A stretch of DNA of 64,000 nt from Collimonas sp. OK412 (GTDB taxonomy: Bacteria > Pseudomonadota > Gammaproteobacteria > Burkholderiales > Burkholderiaceae_D): the NCBI RefSeq assembly GCF_900112135.1, contig NZ_FOLC01000021.1, positions 16,808 to 80,807 on the forward strand, written 5' to 3'. This document shows positions 7,224 to 16,332 of the stretch, piece by piece. The position numbers were made by a program, and so were the translations under genes. Below the pieces are notes generated by a model. It was given only the letters and a program-made list of their open reading frames with translations, had not been told where the DNA came from and did not search any database. How positions within the stretch are numbered: position 1 is the first letter of the stretch; every line of letters begins with the position of its first letter.

Positions 7224-9572
7224 TTATATCTTGCCCGCCAGGCTGACGCCTATGGTGCGCGGCGCGACCCGGTAGCCTTCCGATACCGATTGCACGTTCG
7301 GACGCTGGATCACCTTGTCGCTGTTGGTTAAATTCTTGACAAACAAGGTCAGCTCCCAGCGGTCATAGGTGGCGCCGACGCTAGCATCGACGGTGCTGTA
7401 GGCCGGACGCTGGTAATCCGGGTCGGTAGCCACCAGGGTGCCGTGGCTGCTGCCGGTCCAGTGCGCGGCGGCGCGGGCGAAGCCGTAATAGTCGCCCGGC
7501 AGGTTGAAGGAGTACTGGCCGGTCAGGCTCACGTTGTATTTAGGCACGCCCTGGATCGGATCGCCGGCGTGCGCTTTCAGCGACGGCACGTCGGACGACA
7601 GGGTGGCCTTGGTGTAGCCGCCGGACAGGCCGAGCAAGATGTTGGAAGTCGGCTTGCCCTTGATCTCGAACTCGGCGCCGTAGCTCTTGGCCTTGCCGAC
7701 ATTGGTTTCATAATCGAAGCCGCAGCCCGGCAGCTGGATATCCTGCTGCAGGCCGTCCCACTGGATATAGAACACGGAAGCGTTGACCGACAGGCGGTTG
7801 CCCAGCAGGCGCGACTTGTTGCCCAGTTCATAGCTCCACAGCTTGTCGGACTTGAACGAAGTCGGCGCCTCGGTGATGCCGAGATTGGCGAAGTCGGAGG
7901 CGCACAGCGAGGCCGGGATCGGACGGGTATTGCCGCCCAGCCGGAATCCTTCGGTGGCCGAGGTGTACACGGTGTTGTTGGGATCGACTTCCCAGATCAG
8001 CGAAAACTTTGGCGTGAGCTTGGAAGAACTGCTGCTGACCGATGAACTGGTCGGGCCGCCGTTCCAGTAATCGTCGCCGTTGCGGCTCAGGCTGTCGGTG
8101 GCTTGCAGGTAACGCAGGCCGACGGTGCCGTGCAGGGTCGGCACGAAATAGTAATTGAGCTCGCCGAACACCGCTTTCTGCTCGGTGCGGTAGTGGCGCT
8201 CGCTGAAGTAGGAATTATCGTTCGGGAAAGCGATCCCGAGCTGGCCCGGATCGGCCGGATTGGCGCCGAACGCGGCGTAAGTGGCGTTCAGGCCGAAGAT
8301 CGGCTCGTTGTCGGTGACATTGGTGTGCAGGTTGGCGTAATAGACGCCGCCCAGCCAGGTGAAAGGCGACACGTTCTGGTCATACGGCTTGGAGGCGACC
8401 CGGAATTCCTGCGAGAACTGCCGCACCTGGTTCTGCAGGTACACCGCCGACGGCAAGGCGCCGATCGCGGCCGCCAGGCCGGGCGGCGTGTCCGGCACCG
8501 CGGAACCGAGGTTGTTGACGGTGGTGCCGTCCTGGGTGCGGTTGAAGGTGCGCTGGTAAAAGCTGGAAACCGACACCAGGTCAGCCTTGCCCATGTCGTA
8601 GTTGACGGTCAGGCTGGGCACCAGCAGGCGGTCGTTGCCCGGTTCGCGCACCAGCTTGCTGGTCTGGTTCTTGGGCAGGGCCAGGTAGGAGGCATCGATA
8701 TCCTTGGAATTGACTTCCTGGTAGAACACCGAGGGCGTGATGCTCAGGTTGCGGGTCGGCTGCCATTTCATGGCCAGTTTCACCACGCTTGAATCCTGGG
8801 AGTTGATGCCGGAAGCGATCACATTGCCTGTGGTTGGCGATACCTGGTCGATATAGCCGCTTTCATGGCCGGTCTGGATGCCGATGCGCAGCGCCAGCTC
8901 GCCCGGGATCAGGGGCTGGTTGACGACGCCATTGACGGTGTAGTTGGTGCCGCCGCCCTTGGTCCCCGACACTTCGGAATAGACGCTGGCTTCGCGCTCC
9001 TTCAGGTTGGGCTGGTTGCTGATGAACTTGATGGTGCCGCCCATCGAACTGGCGCCATACAGCGTTCCCTGCGGGCCGCGCAGCACTTCGATGCGGTCGA
9101 TGTCGAAGAACTTCGGTTCGGAACTGCCCATGCTGTACAGGTTGCGGGTGGTCATCGAAACGTCGTCGAGATAGACGCCGACGGTAGCTGAACCGGCGGC
9201 CGAACTGATGCCGCGGATTTCGATATTGCTGAGGCCGGCGCCCGCGCCGCTGGCGCCGGAGAACGAGATATTCGGCATGGCCCGCGTGACGTCGGCAAAG
9301 TTGTTGATGTGGGCGGCTTGCAGTTCCTCGCCGCTGATCACCGAAATGCTGAGCGGCACCTTGCTGGCGTCTTCCTTGCGCTTTTGCGCCGTCACCACCA
9401 CCGCTTCAATCTGCTCGCTCTGCTTCGCCGATTTTTTCACTTCGGGCGCGGCGGCCGGATCGGCGCCGGCAGGCAGCTGTTGCGCGGCGGCCGTCGCTGT
9501 CGCCAGCAGCAAGGTGGAAGTTGCTGCGGCCGCAGCAATCGCGCAGGTCAGATTCGAGGAACCAGGTCTCAT
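7224..9572 (-). CDS. TonB-dependent outer membrane receptor
   Basis: This 782-residue outer membrane receptor has a signal peptide (about 1-30, ending ATAAAQQ), a linker, a TonB-box-like segment (IEAVVVTAQKR) and a plug domain (about 60-170) with SVISGEELQ, IEIRGISS and the conserved RGPQGTLYGASSMGGTIKF. A 22-strand barrel forms the rest, with the typical late motif of the family (TVDASVGATYDRWELTLFVKNLTN). It should import a large, scarce ligand using TonB energy. The VTAQKR...VPLSISV type is broad, covering siderophores, sugars and vitamins, so no ligand is assigned. It is a single-gene unit with its own terminator. It ends in Ile rather than the usual aromatic residue. Confidence 0.93.
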   Translation of the reverse strand: MRPGSSNLTCAIAAAAATSTLLLATATAAAQQLPAGADPAAAPEVKKSAKQSEQIEAVVVTAQKRKEDASKVPLSISVISGEELQAAHINNFADVTRAMPNISFSGASGAGAGLSNIEIRGISSAAGSATVGVYLDDVSMTTRNLYSMGSSEPKFFDIDRIEVLRGPQGTLYGASSMGGTIKFISNQPNLKEREASVYSEVSGTKGGGTNYTVNGVVNQPLIPGELALRIGIQTGHESGYIDQVSPTTGNVIASGINSQDSSVVKLAMKWQPTRNLSITPSVFYQEVNSKDIDASYLALPKNQTSKLVREPGNDRLLVPSLTVNYDMGKADLVSVSSFYQRTFNRTQDGTTVNNLGSAVPDTPPGLAAAIGALPSAVYLQNQVRQFSQEFRVASKPYDQNVSPFTWLGGVYYANLHTNVTDNEPIFGLNATYAAFGANPADPGQLGIAFPNDNSYFSERHYRTEQKAVFGELNYYFVPTLHGTVGLRYLQATDSLSRNGDDYWNGGPTSSSVSSSSSKLTPKFSLIWEVDPNNTVYTSATEGFRLGGNTRPIPASLCASDFANLGITEAPTSFKSDKLWSYELGNKSRLLGNRLSVNASVFYIQWDGLQQDIQLPGCGFDYETNVGKAKSYGAEFEIKGKPTSNILLGLSGGYTKATLSSDVPSLKAHAGDPIQGVPKYNVSLTGQYSFNLPGDYYGFARAAAHWTGSSHGTLVATDPDYQRPAYSTVDASVGATYDRWELTLFVKNLTNSDKVIQRPNVQSVSEGYRVAPRTIGVSLAGKI

Positions 9573-9836
9573 TGTTTTATAACCCTTATCGTAGACAGCA
9601 GTGAAAAATGCTGTTCAGCAATATTTGTGCCACACCACGTTTCCCGGCAACGCCGGGCATCGATACCAGCGGCAATCTTGCCGGGTCAAAACCGGGGCCG
9701 GTTCCTGTGCCACGTTCTGGTGCGGCCTGCACCAAGGCCAATACCGGGCCGCCGTTCTGCGATAGGCAATGGCGGCCCGCCAAATTGGGCTACAATTTCC
9801 GGCTGGACCAACACCGCAACGACAGGAGCATTGACC

Positions 9837-10583
9837 ATGATTGTCTTGATTACCGGCGCAACCGCTGGCTTCGGCGCCGAAATGGCACGTAAATTCACCA
9901 AGAACGGCCATCGGGTCATCGCTACCGGCCGCCGCAAGGACCGGCTCGACCAGCTGGCCGCTGAACTGGGCGCAGCCGTCCTGCCGATCGTCATGGACGT
10001 CACCGACAAGGCTTCGATCAGCAGCGCGCTGGCGGCGCTGCCGCCGGATTGGCAGGAAATCGACGTGCTGGTCAACAACGCCGGCCTGGCGCTGGGCGTG
10101 GAATCGGCGCAGCAAGCCTCGCTGGAAGAATGGGAAACCATGATCGAAACCAATTGCAAGGGCCTGGTGACCATGACCCGCCTGGTATTGCCCGGCATGG
10201 TGGAACGCGGGCGCGGCACCGTCATCAACCTCGGCTCCATCGCCGGCGAATATCCCTATCCGGGCGGCAACGTGTATGGCGCTACCAAGGCTTTCGTCAA
10301 GCAGTTCACGCTGAACCTGCGCGCCGACCTGGTCGGCACCGGCGTGCGCGCAACCGATATCGCGCCGGGCTTGTGCGGCGGCACCGAATTCTCCAACGTG
10401 CGCTACCGCGGCAACGACGAAGCGGCCGCCAAGGTGTATGAAGGCACCCAGCCGCTGACGCCAGGCGATATCGCCGACACCGCCTACTGGGTCGCGACGC
10501 TGCCGCCCCACATCAACATCAACCGCATCGAAATGATGCCGACCTGCCAGGGTTTCGCCGGCATGAGCATCAAGCGCAACTGA
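9837..10583 (+). CDS. ydfG: NADP-dependent 3-hydroxy acid dehydrogenase YdfG (SDR family)
   Basis: The 248-residue short-chain dehydrogenase has the cofactor motif TGATAGFGAEMA near the N-terminus, NNAGLALG, the active-site Ser, and YGATK with the catalytic Tyr and Lys. The tail (PGLCGGTEFSNVRYRG...INRIEMMPTCQGFAG) closely follows E. coli YdfG, which oxidises L-allo-threonine, serine and other 3-hydroxy acids with NADP and reduces malonic semialdehyde. The start at 9837 follows AGGAG about 9 bases upstream. It is divergent from the receptor gene and followed by ybgC. A GGCTGCAG/CTGCAGCC hairpin at 10604-10631 lies after its stop. Confidence 0.9.
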   Translation: MIVLITGATAGFGAEMARKFTKNGHRVIATGRRKDRLDQLAAELGAAVLPIVMDVTDKASISSALAALPPDWQEIDVLVNNAGLALGVESAQQASLEEWETMIETNCKGLVTMTRLVLPGMVERGRGTVINLGSIAGEYPYPGGNVYGATKAFVKQFTLNLRADLVGTGVRATDIAPGLCGGTEFSNVRYRGNDEAAAKVYEGTQPLTPGDIADTAYWVATLPPHININRIEMMPTCQGFAGMSIKRN

Positions 10584-10673
10584 GCCGCAGGCCAAGCCGA
10601 AACGGCTGCAGCGCGCTTCCCGCCTGCAGCCCGTCCCTCCTGATTCCCCTCTACGACAGAAGCAAGCCAGACG

Positions 10674-11138
10674 ATGAGCAACCCGACCCCCGCCCCGCAC
10701 CCAGACTTCAGCTGGCGCATCCGTGTCTATTACGAAGACACCGATACCGGCGGCGTAGTGTTTTATGCCAACTACCTGAAATTTTTCGAGCGCGCCCGCA
10801 CCGAATGGCTGCGCGCCGCCGGCGTCGGCCAGCGCGCGCTGGAGCAGGCCGACGGCGTCATGTTTGTGGTCAAAAGCACCAGCGTCGACTATCATGCGCC
10901 GGCCAAGCTGGACGACGAGCTGCAGCTGACCGTGGTGGTCGAGCGCATCGGCCGCGTAGTCGTCGACTTCATCCAGCAAGCCTGGCGCCTCGGCGAGGAT
11001 GGACCAACCTTGCTGGCCACCGGCCGCATCAGCGTGGCCTGCGTAAACGCCGGCAGCTTCCGGCCGCAAGCCATTCCAAAGCAGGTGCTGCACAAGATCA
11101 AGCCCGGCGCCGCTGATTCCGTGCCGGCAGCGGCATAA
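10674..11138 (+). CDS. ybgC: Tol-Pal system-associated acyl-CoA thioesterase
   Basis: YbgC is a hotdog-fold thioesterase that hydrolyses short-chain acyl-CoA and is conserved as the first gene of the tol-pal cluster. The 154-residue protein has the family signature YYEDTDTGGVVFYANYLKFFERARTEWLR with the catalytic Asp near residue 24. The hotdog helix follows and the chain ends in an Ala-rich tail. It is 223 bases ahead of tolQ, so tolQ may also have its own promoter. Confidence 0.95.
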   Translation: MSNPTPAPHPDFSWRIRVYYEDTDTGGVVFYANYLKFFERARTEWLRAAGVGQRALEQADGVMFVVKSTSVDYHAPAKLDDELQLTVVVERIGRVVVDFIQQAWRLGEDGPTLLATGRISVACVNAGSFRPQAIPKQVLHKIKPGAADSVPAAA

Positions 11139-11312
11139 AGCTTGCTTGAATGCACTCAGCCAAATAGTTCGCTGCGGCAACCCTTGAACCTTCCGGCGCC
11201 GGGCATGGTCTGAGCAACATTGCAATAAACCCGGGGCCAGCGATAACGTCCGGTAACAATTTCTTCATCAATTGCTAATTTTGCGGTAAGCACTTTACGA
11301 TTACAATTCACC

Positions 11313-11333
11313 GTTTAAGTCTTTTACTTAAAC
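11313..11333. promoter_or_regulatory. Inverted repeat in the tolQ leader
   Basis: GTTTAAGT and ACTTAAAC form perfect 8-bp arms around a 5-base centre, 28 bases before the tolQ start. A possible promoter lies just upstream (TTTGCG, 16 bases, TACAAT at 11302-11307), which would place the repeat at the transcription start or early leader. It could be an operator or a small RNA hairpin near the ribosome site. Confidence 0.45.
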
Positions 11334-11361
11334 CTAAGACCATTCCTCAAGACCGCTATCC

Positions 11362-12063
11362 ATGAATGTCACCCAAGATCTTTCGTTTATTACCCTCATC
11401 ACCAATGCTTCAGTATTAGTACAGCTGGTCATGGCACTGCTGCTGGCAGTCTCCGTGATGAGCTGGACTTATATTTTCCGCAAGATGTTCGCGATCCGCA
11501 GCGCCCGTTCGCAGACCGAGGAATTCGAACGCGCATTCTGGTCCGGCGGCAACCTCGCCACCCTGTACCAAGACGCCACCTCGAACCGCCGCAAGGGCGC
11601 AGGACAAACCGGCGCGCTGGAACGCATTTTCGAAGCCGGCATGGATGAGTTCAACAAGGTCAAGGCTTCGCTCGGCCACAAGGCCGCAGGCGATTCCGCC
11701 GCCATGCTGGACGGCGCCCGGCGCGCCATGCGCGCGGCTTACCAGCGGGAAATGGATGCGCTGGAATCGCACCTGGCGTTCCTCGCCTCGGTCGGTTCGG
11801 TATCGCCGTATGTCGGCCTGTTCGGCACCGTGTGGGGCATCATGAATGCGTTCCGCGGCCTGGCAAACGTCCAGCAGGCAACGCTGGCGGCGGTCGCGCC
11901 CGGCATCGCCGAAGCCTTGATCGCCACTGCGATCGGCCTGTTCGCTGCGATTCCGGCGGTGGTTGCCTATAACCGTTTCTCGCATGATGTCGATCGCCTG
12001 GCCATCCGCTTCGAGAGCTTCATCGAAGAATTCTCCAACATCTTGCAACGTCAGGCGCGCTAA
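11362..12063 (+). CDS. tolQ: Tol-Pal proton channel subunit TolQ
   Basis: TolQ is an inner membrane MotA/ExbB-type protein that, with TolR, converts the proton gradient into motion of TolA for outer membrane constriction at division. The 233-residue chain has three membrane helices: about 15-40, then 130-155 and 170-200. The helix 2-3 signature is VGSVSPYVGLFGTVWGIMNAF and the following PGIAEALIATAIGLFAAIPAVVAYN. Its stop overlaps the tolR start (TAATG), so the two are translationally coupled. It is the first gene of tolQRAB-pal-cpoB. Confidence 0.97.
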   Translation: MNVTQDLSFITLITNASVLVQLVMALLLAVSVMSWTYIFRKMFAIRSARSQTEEFERAFWSGGNLATLYQDATSNRRKGAGQTGALERIFEAGMDEFNKVKASLGHKAAGDSAAMLDGARRAMRAAYQREMDALESHLAFLASVGSVSPYVGLFGTVWGIMNAFRGLANVQQATLAAVAPGIAEALIATAIGLFAAIPAVVAYNRFSHDVDRLAIRFESFIEEFSNILQRQAR

Positions 12064-12497
12064 TGTCCGGCTCCTCATCCATGCGCGGCGGCCGCACCCG
12101 CAAATTCAAGGCGGACATCAACGTCGTTCCGTACATCGACGTGATGATGGTTTTGCTGGTGATTTTCATGGTATCGGCGCCGCTGACCAACCCGAGCGTG
12201 ATCAATTTGCCGAATGCGGCGAAATCGGCGACGCCGCCGACCGAATACATCGAGATCACCCTCAAGCCCGGCGACCTGACCAGCATCCGCATCAACGGCC
12301 AGAAAAGCGGCACCAGCAAGGCCGAGAGCGTGTCCAGGAACGGCTTGAAGCAAAAGCTGCAGCTCCTGCATGCCGACAAACCCGACATGCCGGTGATGAT
12401 TTCGGCCGACAAGGATATTAAATACGACGAAGTGATCAAGGTCATTTCGGAAGCCAAGATGCTTGGCATTAACCGCGTCGGACTGGCGACAAAGTGA
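12063..12497 (+). CDS. tolR: Tol-Pal proton channel subunit TolR
   Basis: The 144-residue ExbD-type protein has a short cytoplasmic start, one membrane helix (about 21-42) containing the proton-carrying Asp (VVPYIDVMMVLLVIFMV), and a periplasmic domain with PVMISADKDIKYDEVIKVI. It partners TolQ and acts on TolA. It overlaps tolQ by one base and ends 10 bases before tolA. Confidence 0.97.
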   Translation: MSGSSSMRGGRTRKFKADINVVPYIDVMMVLLVIFMVSAPLTNPSVINLPNAAKSATPPTEYIEITLKPGDLTSIRINGQKSGTSKAESVSRNGLKQKLQLLHADKPDMPVMISADKDIKYDEVIKVISEAKMLGINRVGLATK

Positions 12498-12507
12498 CGA
12501 TCTGGTT

Positions 12508-13434
12508 ATGACAGGCAACTCCCCGTATTCCGTACCAAAAGAACCCGGCAGCATACGCGCCATCTTGCTAGCAGCGGCGGTGCACGCCGCCCTGTTTGCC
12601 TTCCTCTGGTTCGGCATCCACTGGCAAAGCACGCAGCCGATAGCGGTCGAGGCTGAAATCTGGGATCCGCAGATCAAGGACGCCGCGCCGACGCCGCCGG
12701 AACCCGTGCCGCAGCCGACGCCACAGCCGAAGCCGGAACCGGTGATCCAGGAAACCACGCCGCCGAAGGTGGTGGCGCCGCCATTGCCGGACCCGGAAAT
12801 CGCGCTGGAACAGGAAAAGAAACGCAAAGAACAGGAACGCAAGGACCTCCAGCGCCAGGAAGAACTGGAAAAGCAGAAGAAATTGCAAAAACAGCAAGCC
12901 GAGGATGAGCTCAAGGACAAGCTGAAGGCTGAAGCCGAGCAAAAAGCCGCCAAGGACAAGGCCGCGGCACAGGAAAAGCAGAAGCTGGATACTGCCAAAA
13001 AGGCTGAAGCCGATGCCAAGAAGAAGCAGGCAGCAACCGAGGCCGCCGCCGAAACCAAGCGTCGCAGCGATGAAATGAAGCGCATGCTGGGCCAGGCCGT
13101 GGGCAACGGCGCTGCCAACAGCACCGGCACCGCGGCTCAGTCGCAAGGGCCGCGCGGCGATCCCGGCTATGCGCAAAAGGTCGCCAGCAAGATCAAGTCG
13201 AACATTATCTTTAATGTGCCCGAAGGGCTGGCTGGAAACCCGGCAGCGGAATTTGATGTCCAACTGCTACCGGACGGTTCGGTAGCAAGCGTACGCCTCA
13301 GGAAACCGTCGGGGGTGTCCGGTTTCGACGAGGCGGTCAAACGAGCGATTGAGAAATCGGCGCCTTATCCAAAAGACAAAACGGGTTCTGTACCGTCCAG
13401 CTTCATCGGAACCCATAAACCGAAAGATCAGTAA
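12508..13434 (+). CDS. tolA: Tol-Pal system protein TolA
   Basis: TolA spans the periplasm and links the TolQR motor to TolB/Pal. The 308-residue chain has one N-terminal membrane helix (about 17-36, AILLAAAVHAALFAFLWF), a Pro-rich segment (EPVPQPTPQPKPEPV), a long Lys/Glu/Ala/Gln-rich helical rod (about 105-200) and a C-terminal TonB-like domain (about 220-305) with DVQLLPDGSVASVRLRKPSG. I use the start at 12508, just after tolR ends. A longer in-frame start inside tolR is possible but would overlap by 35 bases. Confidence 0.95.
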   Translation: MTGNSPYSVPKEPGSIRAILLAAAVHAALFAFLWFGIHWQSTQPIAVEAEIWDPQIKDAAPTPPEPVPQPTPQPKPEPVIQETTPPKVVAPPLPDPEIALEQEKKRKEQERKDLQRQEELEKQKKLQKQQAEDELKDKLKAEAEQKAAKDKAAAQEKQKLDTAKKAEADAKKKQAATEAAAETKRRSDEMKRMLGQAVGNGAANSTGTAAQSQGPRGDPGYAQKVASKIKSNIIFNVPEGLAGNPAAEFDVQLLPDGSVASVRLRKPSGVSGFDEAVKRAIEKSAPYPKDKTGSVPSSFIGTHKPKDQ

Positions 13435-13437
13435 GCC

Positions 13438-14721
13438 ATGAAAAACAAACTGCACCAGATATTCGCGGTCATCGGGCTAGCGCTTAGCGCGCTGGTATTC
13501 AGCGCTCCGGTGAATGCTCAATTGCGTATCGAAACCTCCGGCGTCGGCGCTACCCAGATTCCGATCGCGATTGCCGGTTTCAGCAACGAAGACCTGGCGC
13601 CGCAACAGGTGACCGCCATCATCAAGGCCGACCTGGCGCGCAGCGGATTTTTCAAGATCATCGATACCGGCGACGTCATCTCCGAAGCGACCCAGGTCAA
13701 CCTGGGCGACTGGAAAGCGCGCGGCGCCGACGCCTTGGTGGTCGGCAGCGTGCAGCGCCTGGCCGATGGCCGTTTCGATGTCCGCTATCGTCTGATGGAC
13801 ACCGTCAAATCGGCCCAGCTGTCGGCCCTGGCGATGGCCGCCGCGCCACAGTACACGCGGGTTACCGCCCACAAGATCGCCGACGACATCTATGAAAAAC
13901 TGATCGGTGCGCGCGGCGCCTTCGCTACCCGCATCGCCTACATCATCAAGGCCGGCAAGGAATACCGGCTGGAAGTCGCCGACTCCGACGGCGAAGGCAC
14001 GCAGGTCGCGCTGCGCTCCAACGAACCGATCATTTCGCCGGCCTGGTCGCCGGACGGCACCAAGGTTGCGTATGTTTCGTTCGAAGCCAAGAAACCGGTG
14101 GTCTATGTGCAGAACCTGATCACCAAGCAGCGCATCGTGGTGGCCAACTACAAGGGCAGCAATTCGGCGCCGTCGTGGTCGCCTGACGGCAGCAAGCTGG
14201 CGATCGCACTGGCGCGCGACGGCCTGACCCAGGTCTACGTGGTGAACTCCGACGGCGGCGGCTTGCGGCGCCTGACCCAGACCAACGGTATCGACACCGA
14301 ACCGCAATTCTCGGCCGACGGCCAGAACATCTATTTCACCAGCGACCGCAGCGGTGGCCCGCAAATCTACAAGATGAGCGCCAACGGCGGCGACGCCCAG
14401 CGCGTGACCTTCGGCGGCACCTACAACATCAGCCCGCGCATTTCGCCCGACGGCAAGACGCTGGCTTATATTTCGCAGCGCGGCGGCCGCTTCCAGCTGT
14501 ATGCGCTGGACCTGACCAACGGCCAGGAACAGCGCTTGTCGGATACGGTCAAGGATGAATCGCCGAGTTTTTCGCCGAACGGCAAATACATCATGTACGC
14601 CACCGAATCGGGCCGCCGCGGCTCGCTGGCAGTGGTCTCGGTTGACGGCCGCGTAAAACAGCGCTTAACTATGCAAGCTGGCGACATACGGGAGCCTACT
14701 TGGGGTCCTTTCATGAAATAA
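13438..14721 (+). CDS. tolB: Tol-Pal system beta-propeller protein TolB
   Basis: The 427-residue periplasmic protein has a signal peptide (about 1-27, ending VNAQ), an N-terminal domain (about 30-165) and a six-bladed beta-propeller with recurring SPDG/SADG blades (PAWSPDGTKVAY, PSWSPDGSKLAI, RISPDGKTLAY, SPNGKYIMYA). TolB binds Pal and is released when TolA is pulled. It starts 3 bases after tolA. The length is typical. Confidence 0.97.
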   Translation: MKNKLHQIFAVIGLALSALVFSAPVNAQLRIETSGVGATQIPIAIAGFSNEDLAPQQVTAIIKADLARSGFFKIIDTGDVISEATQVNLGDWKARGADALVVGSVQRLADGRFDVRYRLMDTVKSAQLSALAMAAAPQYTRVTAHKIADDIYEKLIGARGAFATRIAYIIKAGKEYRLEVADSDGEGTQVALRSNEPIISPAWSPDGTKVAYVSFEAKKPVVYVQNLITKQRIVVANYKGSNSAPSWSPDGSKLAIALARDGLTQVYVVNSDGGGLRRLTQTNGIDTEPQFSADGQNIYFTSDRSGGPQIYKMSANGGDAQRVTFGGTYNISPRISPDGKTLAYISQRGGRFQLYALDLTNGQEQRLSDTVKDESPSFSPNGKYIMYATESGRRGSLAVVSVDGRVKQRLTMQAGDIREPTWGPFMK

Positions 14722-14772
14722 TCACGTAGTTACTTTGAATCGACGTTCGTTTCCCACTCTGGAGAATTAAAA

Positions 14773-15291
14773 ATGCTAAATATCAGAAACTTTGCCCTCG
14801 TCATTGCCAGCGCCATCCTGCTGGCCGCTTGCTCGTCCCCTGTCAAGCTGGACGACAAGGCAGTCCCGGTCGTCGACAGCGGCGCTACCGGCGCTGATAC
14901 CCGTTCCGTCAATACGGTTGACGCCGGCTCCAGCGATCCGCTGAACCAGCCAGGCGGCATCCTCTCCAAGCGCAGCATCTACTTTGACTTCGACAGCTAC
15001 ATCGTCAAGGACGAGTTCAAGTCCGTGGTCGAAGCGCACGCCCAGTACCTGAACAGCCACAAGAACCGCAAGATCATCATCCAAGGCAATACCGATGACC
15101 GCGGCGGCCGCGAATACAACCTGGCGCTGGGACAAAAACGTGCCGAGGCAGTGCGCAAGGCATTGGTATTGCTGGGCGTATCGGATACCCAGGTCGAAGC
15201 AGTTTCGCTGGGCAAGGAAAAACCTAAGGCTCTCGGCAGCGACGAAGCGTCCTACGCTGAAAACCGCCGTTCCGACATCGTTTATCAATAA
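14773..15291 (+). CDS. pal: Peptidoglycan-associated lipoprotein Pal
   Basis: The 172-residue outer membrane lipoprotein has a type II signal with lipobox LLAAC (Cys near residue 20). A linker follows, then an OmpA-like peptidoglycan-binding domain (about 65-172) with IYFDFDSYIVKDEF, GNTDDRGGREYNLALGQKRA and AENRRSDIVY. It tethers the outer membrane to the cell wall. GGAG precedes the ATG. Its TAA overlaps the next ATG. Confidence 0.97.
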   Translation: MLNIRNFALVIASAILLAACSSPVKLDDKAVPVVDSGATGADTRSVNTVDAGSSDPLNQPGGILSKRSIYFDFDSYIVKDEFKSVVEAHAQYLNSHKNRKIIIQGNTDDRGGREYNLALGQKRAEAVRKALVLLGVSDTQVEAVSLGKEKPKALGSDEASYAENRRSDIVYQ

Positions 15292-16040
15292 TGATGCGGA
15301 CGTTCTTCAAAGCCACGATGACTGCGGCCATGCTGGCCGCGGTTTTTTCCGCTCCGACCGCCCGCGCCGGGCTGTTTGACGACGATGAAGCACGTCGGGC
15401 GATTTTGGATATACGCAGCAAGATCGATGCGGTGAATGCCAGGGTCGACACCAAGGCAGACAAGACCAGCTCCTTGAGCCTGTCCGACCAGAATGAACAC
15501 CTGAACCAGGAAATCGCCAAGCTGCGCGGACAGATCGAAGTCCTGACCAACGAGCTGGCCAATACCCAGCAGCGCCAGAAAGATTTCTACGTCGACCTCG
15601 ATACCCGCTTGCGCAAGCTGGAGCCGCAAAAGGTCAGCGTCGACGGCCAGGAAGTCAGCATCGGCGCCAACGACCAGAAAGCCTACGATGCAGCGCTGGC
15701 GACCTTCAAGGCCGGCGACTATAAAACCGCGGCAACGGCGTTTTCGAATTTCATACGGTCCAGCCCCGATTCAGGCCTGGCGCCGTCAGCGCAGTACTGG
15801 CTGGGCAACGCCTATTACGCCCTGCGCGACTACAAGAATGCGATTGCGGCACAGCAAGTGGTTGTCACCAAATATGCCGACAATCCCAAGGCCGCCGATG
15901 CACTGTTGAATATCTCCAGCAGCTATACCGAGCTGAAGAACAAGCCACAGTCCAAGCGCGCACTGGAACAGCTGCTGTCGCAGTATCCGAACACGCCGGC
16001 AGCCCAGACTGCAAAGGAACGGCTGTCCACGCTGAAGTGA
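15291..16040 (+). CDS. cpoB: Cell division coordinator CpoB (YbgF)
   Basis: CpoB is a periplasmic protein that binds TolA and coordinates peptidoglycan synthesis with outer membrane constriction. The 249-residue chain has a signal peptide (1-24, ending ARA), a coiled-coil trimerisation segment (about 35-100) and C-terminal TPR repeats (about 125-245: YDAALATFKAGDYKTAATAF, SAQYWLGNAYYALRDYKNAI, ADALLNISSSY). It overlaps the pal stop by one base and is the last gene of the cluster. The inverted repeat at 16075-16110 follows it. Confidence 0.95.
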   Translation: MMRTFFKATMTAAMLAAVFSAPTARAGLFDDDEARRAILDIRSKIDAVNARVDTKADKTSSLSLSDQNEHLNQEIAKLRGQIEVLTNELANTQQRQKDFYVDLDTRLRKLEPQKVSVDGQEVSIGANDQKAYDAALATFKAGDYKTAATAFSNFIRSSPDSGLAPSAQYWLGNAYYALRDYKNAIAAQQVVVTKYADNPKAADALLNISSSYTELKNKPQSKRALEQLLSQYPNTPAAQTAKERLSTLK

Positions 16041-16074
16041 GCGGCAAAATTTAATTTTGTGGATTGTGCAAATA

Positions 16075-16110
16075 AAAGTGCATATGGGTTTGACAGCTCA
16101 TATGCACTTT
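16075..16110. repeat. Perfect 12-bp inverted repeat overlapping the tRNA-Lys promoter
   Basis: AAAGTGCATATG (16075-16086) and CATATGCACTTT (16099-16110) are perfect complements around a 12-base loop. The loop contains most of the -35 hexamer of the tRNA promoter and the right arm is its spacer. It lies 34 bases past the cpoB stop, so it may work as the cpoB 3' hairpin (no U-tract) or as an operator for the tRNA promoter. Confidence 0.7.
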
Positions 16111-16119
16111 ACATATAAT
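16090..16119 (+). promoter_or_regulatory. Sigma-70 promoter of tRNA-Lys
   Basis: Consensus hexamers TTGACA (16090-16095) and TATAAT (16114-16119) are 18 bases apart, with the tRNA beginning 12 bases after the -10. Confidence 0.9.
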
Positions 16120-16130
16120 AGCGGTCTTTC

Positions 16131-16206
16131 GGGTCGTTAGCTCAGCTGGTAGAGCAGCGGACTTTTAATCCGTTGGTCGCAGGTTCGAATCCCGCACGGC
16201 CTACCA
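16131..16206 (+). tRNA. tRNA-Lys (anticodon UUU)
   Basis: The 76-base gene folds as a standard cloverleaf. The acceptor arm GGGTCGT pairs with ACGGCCT (wobble pairs included), the D-arm has AGCTCAGCTGGTAGAGC, the anticodon loop is CTTTTAA (UUU, lysine), and the T-arm contains GGTTCGAATCC. CCA is encoded. It reads AAA and AAG codons. Confidence 0.97.
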
Positions 16207-16225
16207 CGAATAAGCAGTACAGATA

Positions 16226-16253
16226 AGGCTCCCAGCAATGGGGGCCTTTTTCT
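16226..16253 (+). terminator. Terminator of tRNA-Lys
   Basis: AGGCTCCC pairs with GGGGGCCT across a 6-base loop and is followed by a run of five T, 20 bases after the tRNA. Confidence 0.85.
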
Positions 16254-16332
16254 TTGCCGCCCACTCAGTTCCGCAAAATTCGAATTGGCAAGATCATTAC
16301 TGCTGTGTTCGATTTGGCTGTTTTGAATGAAG

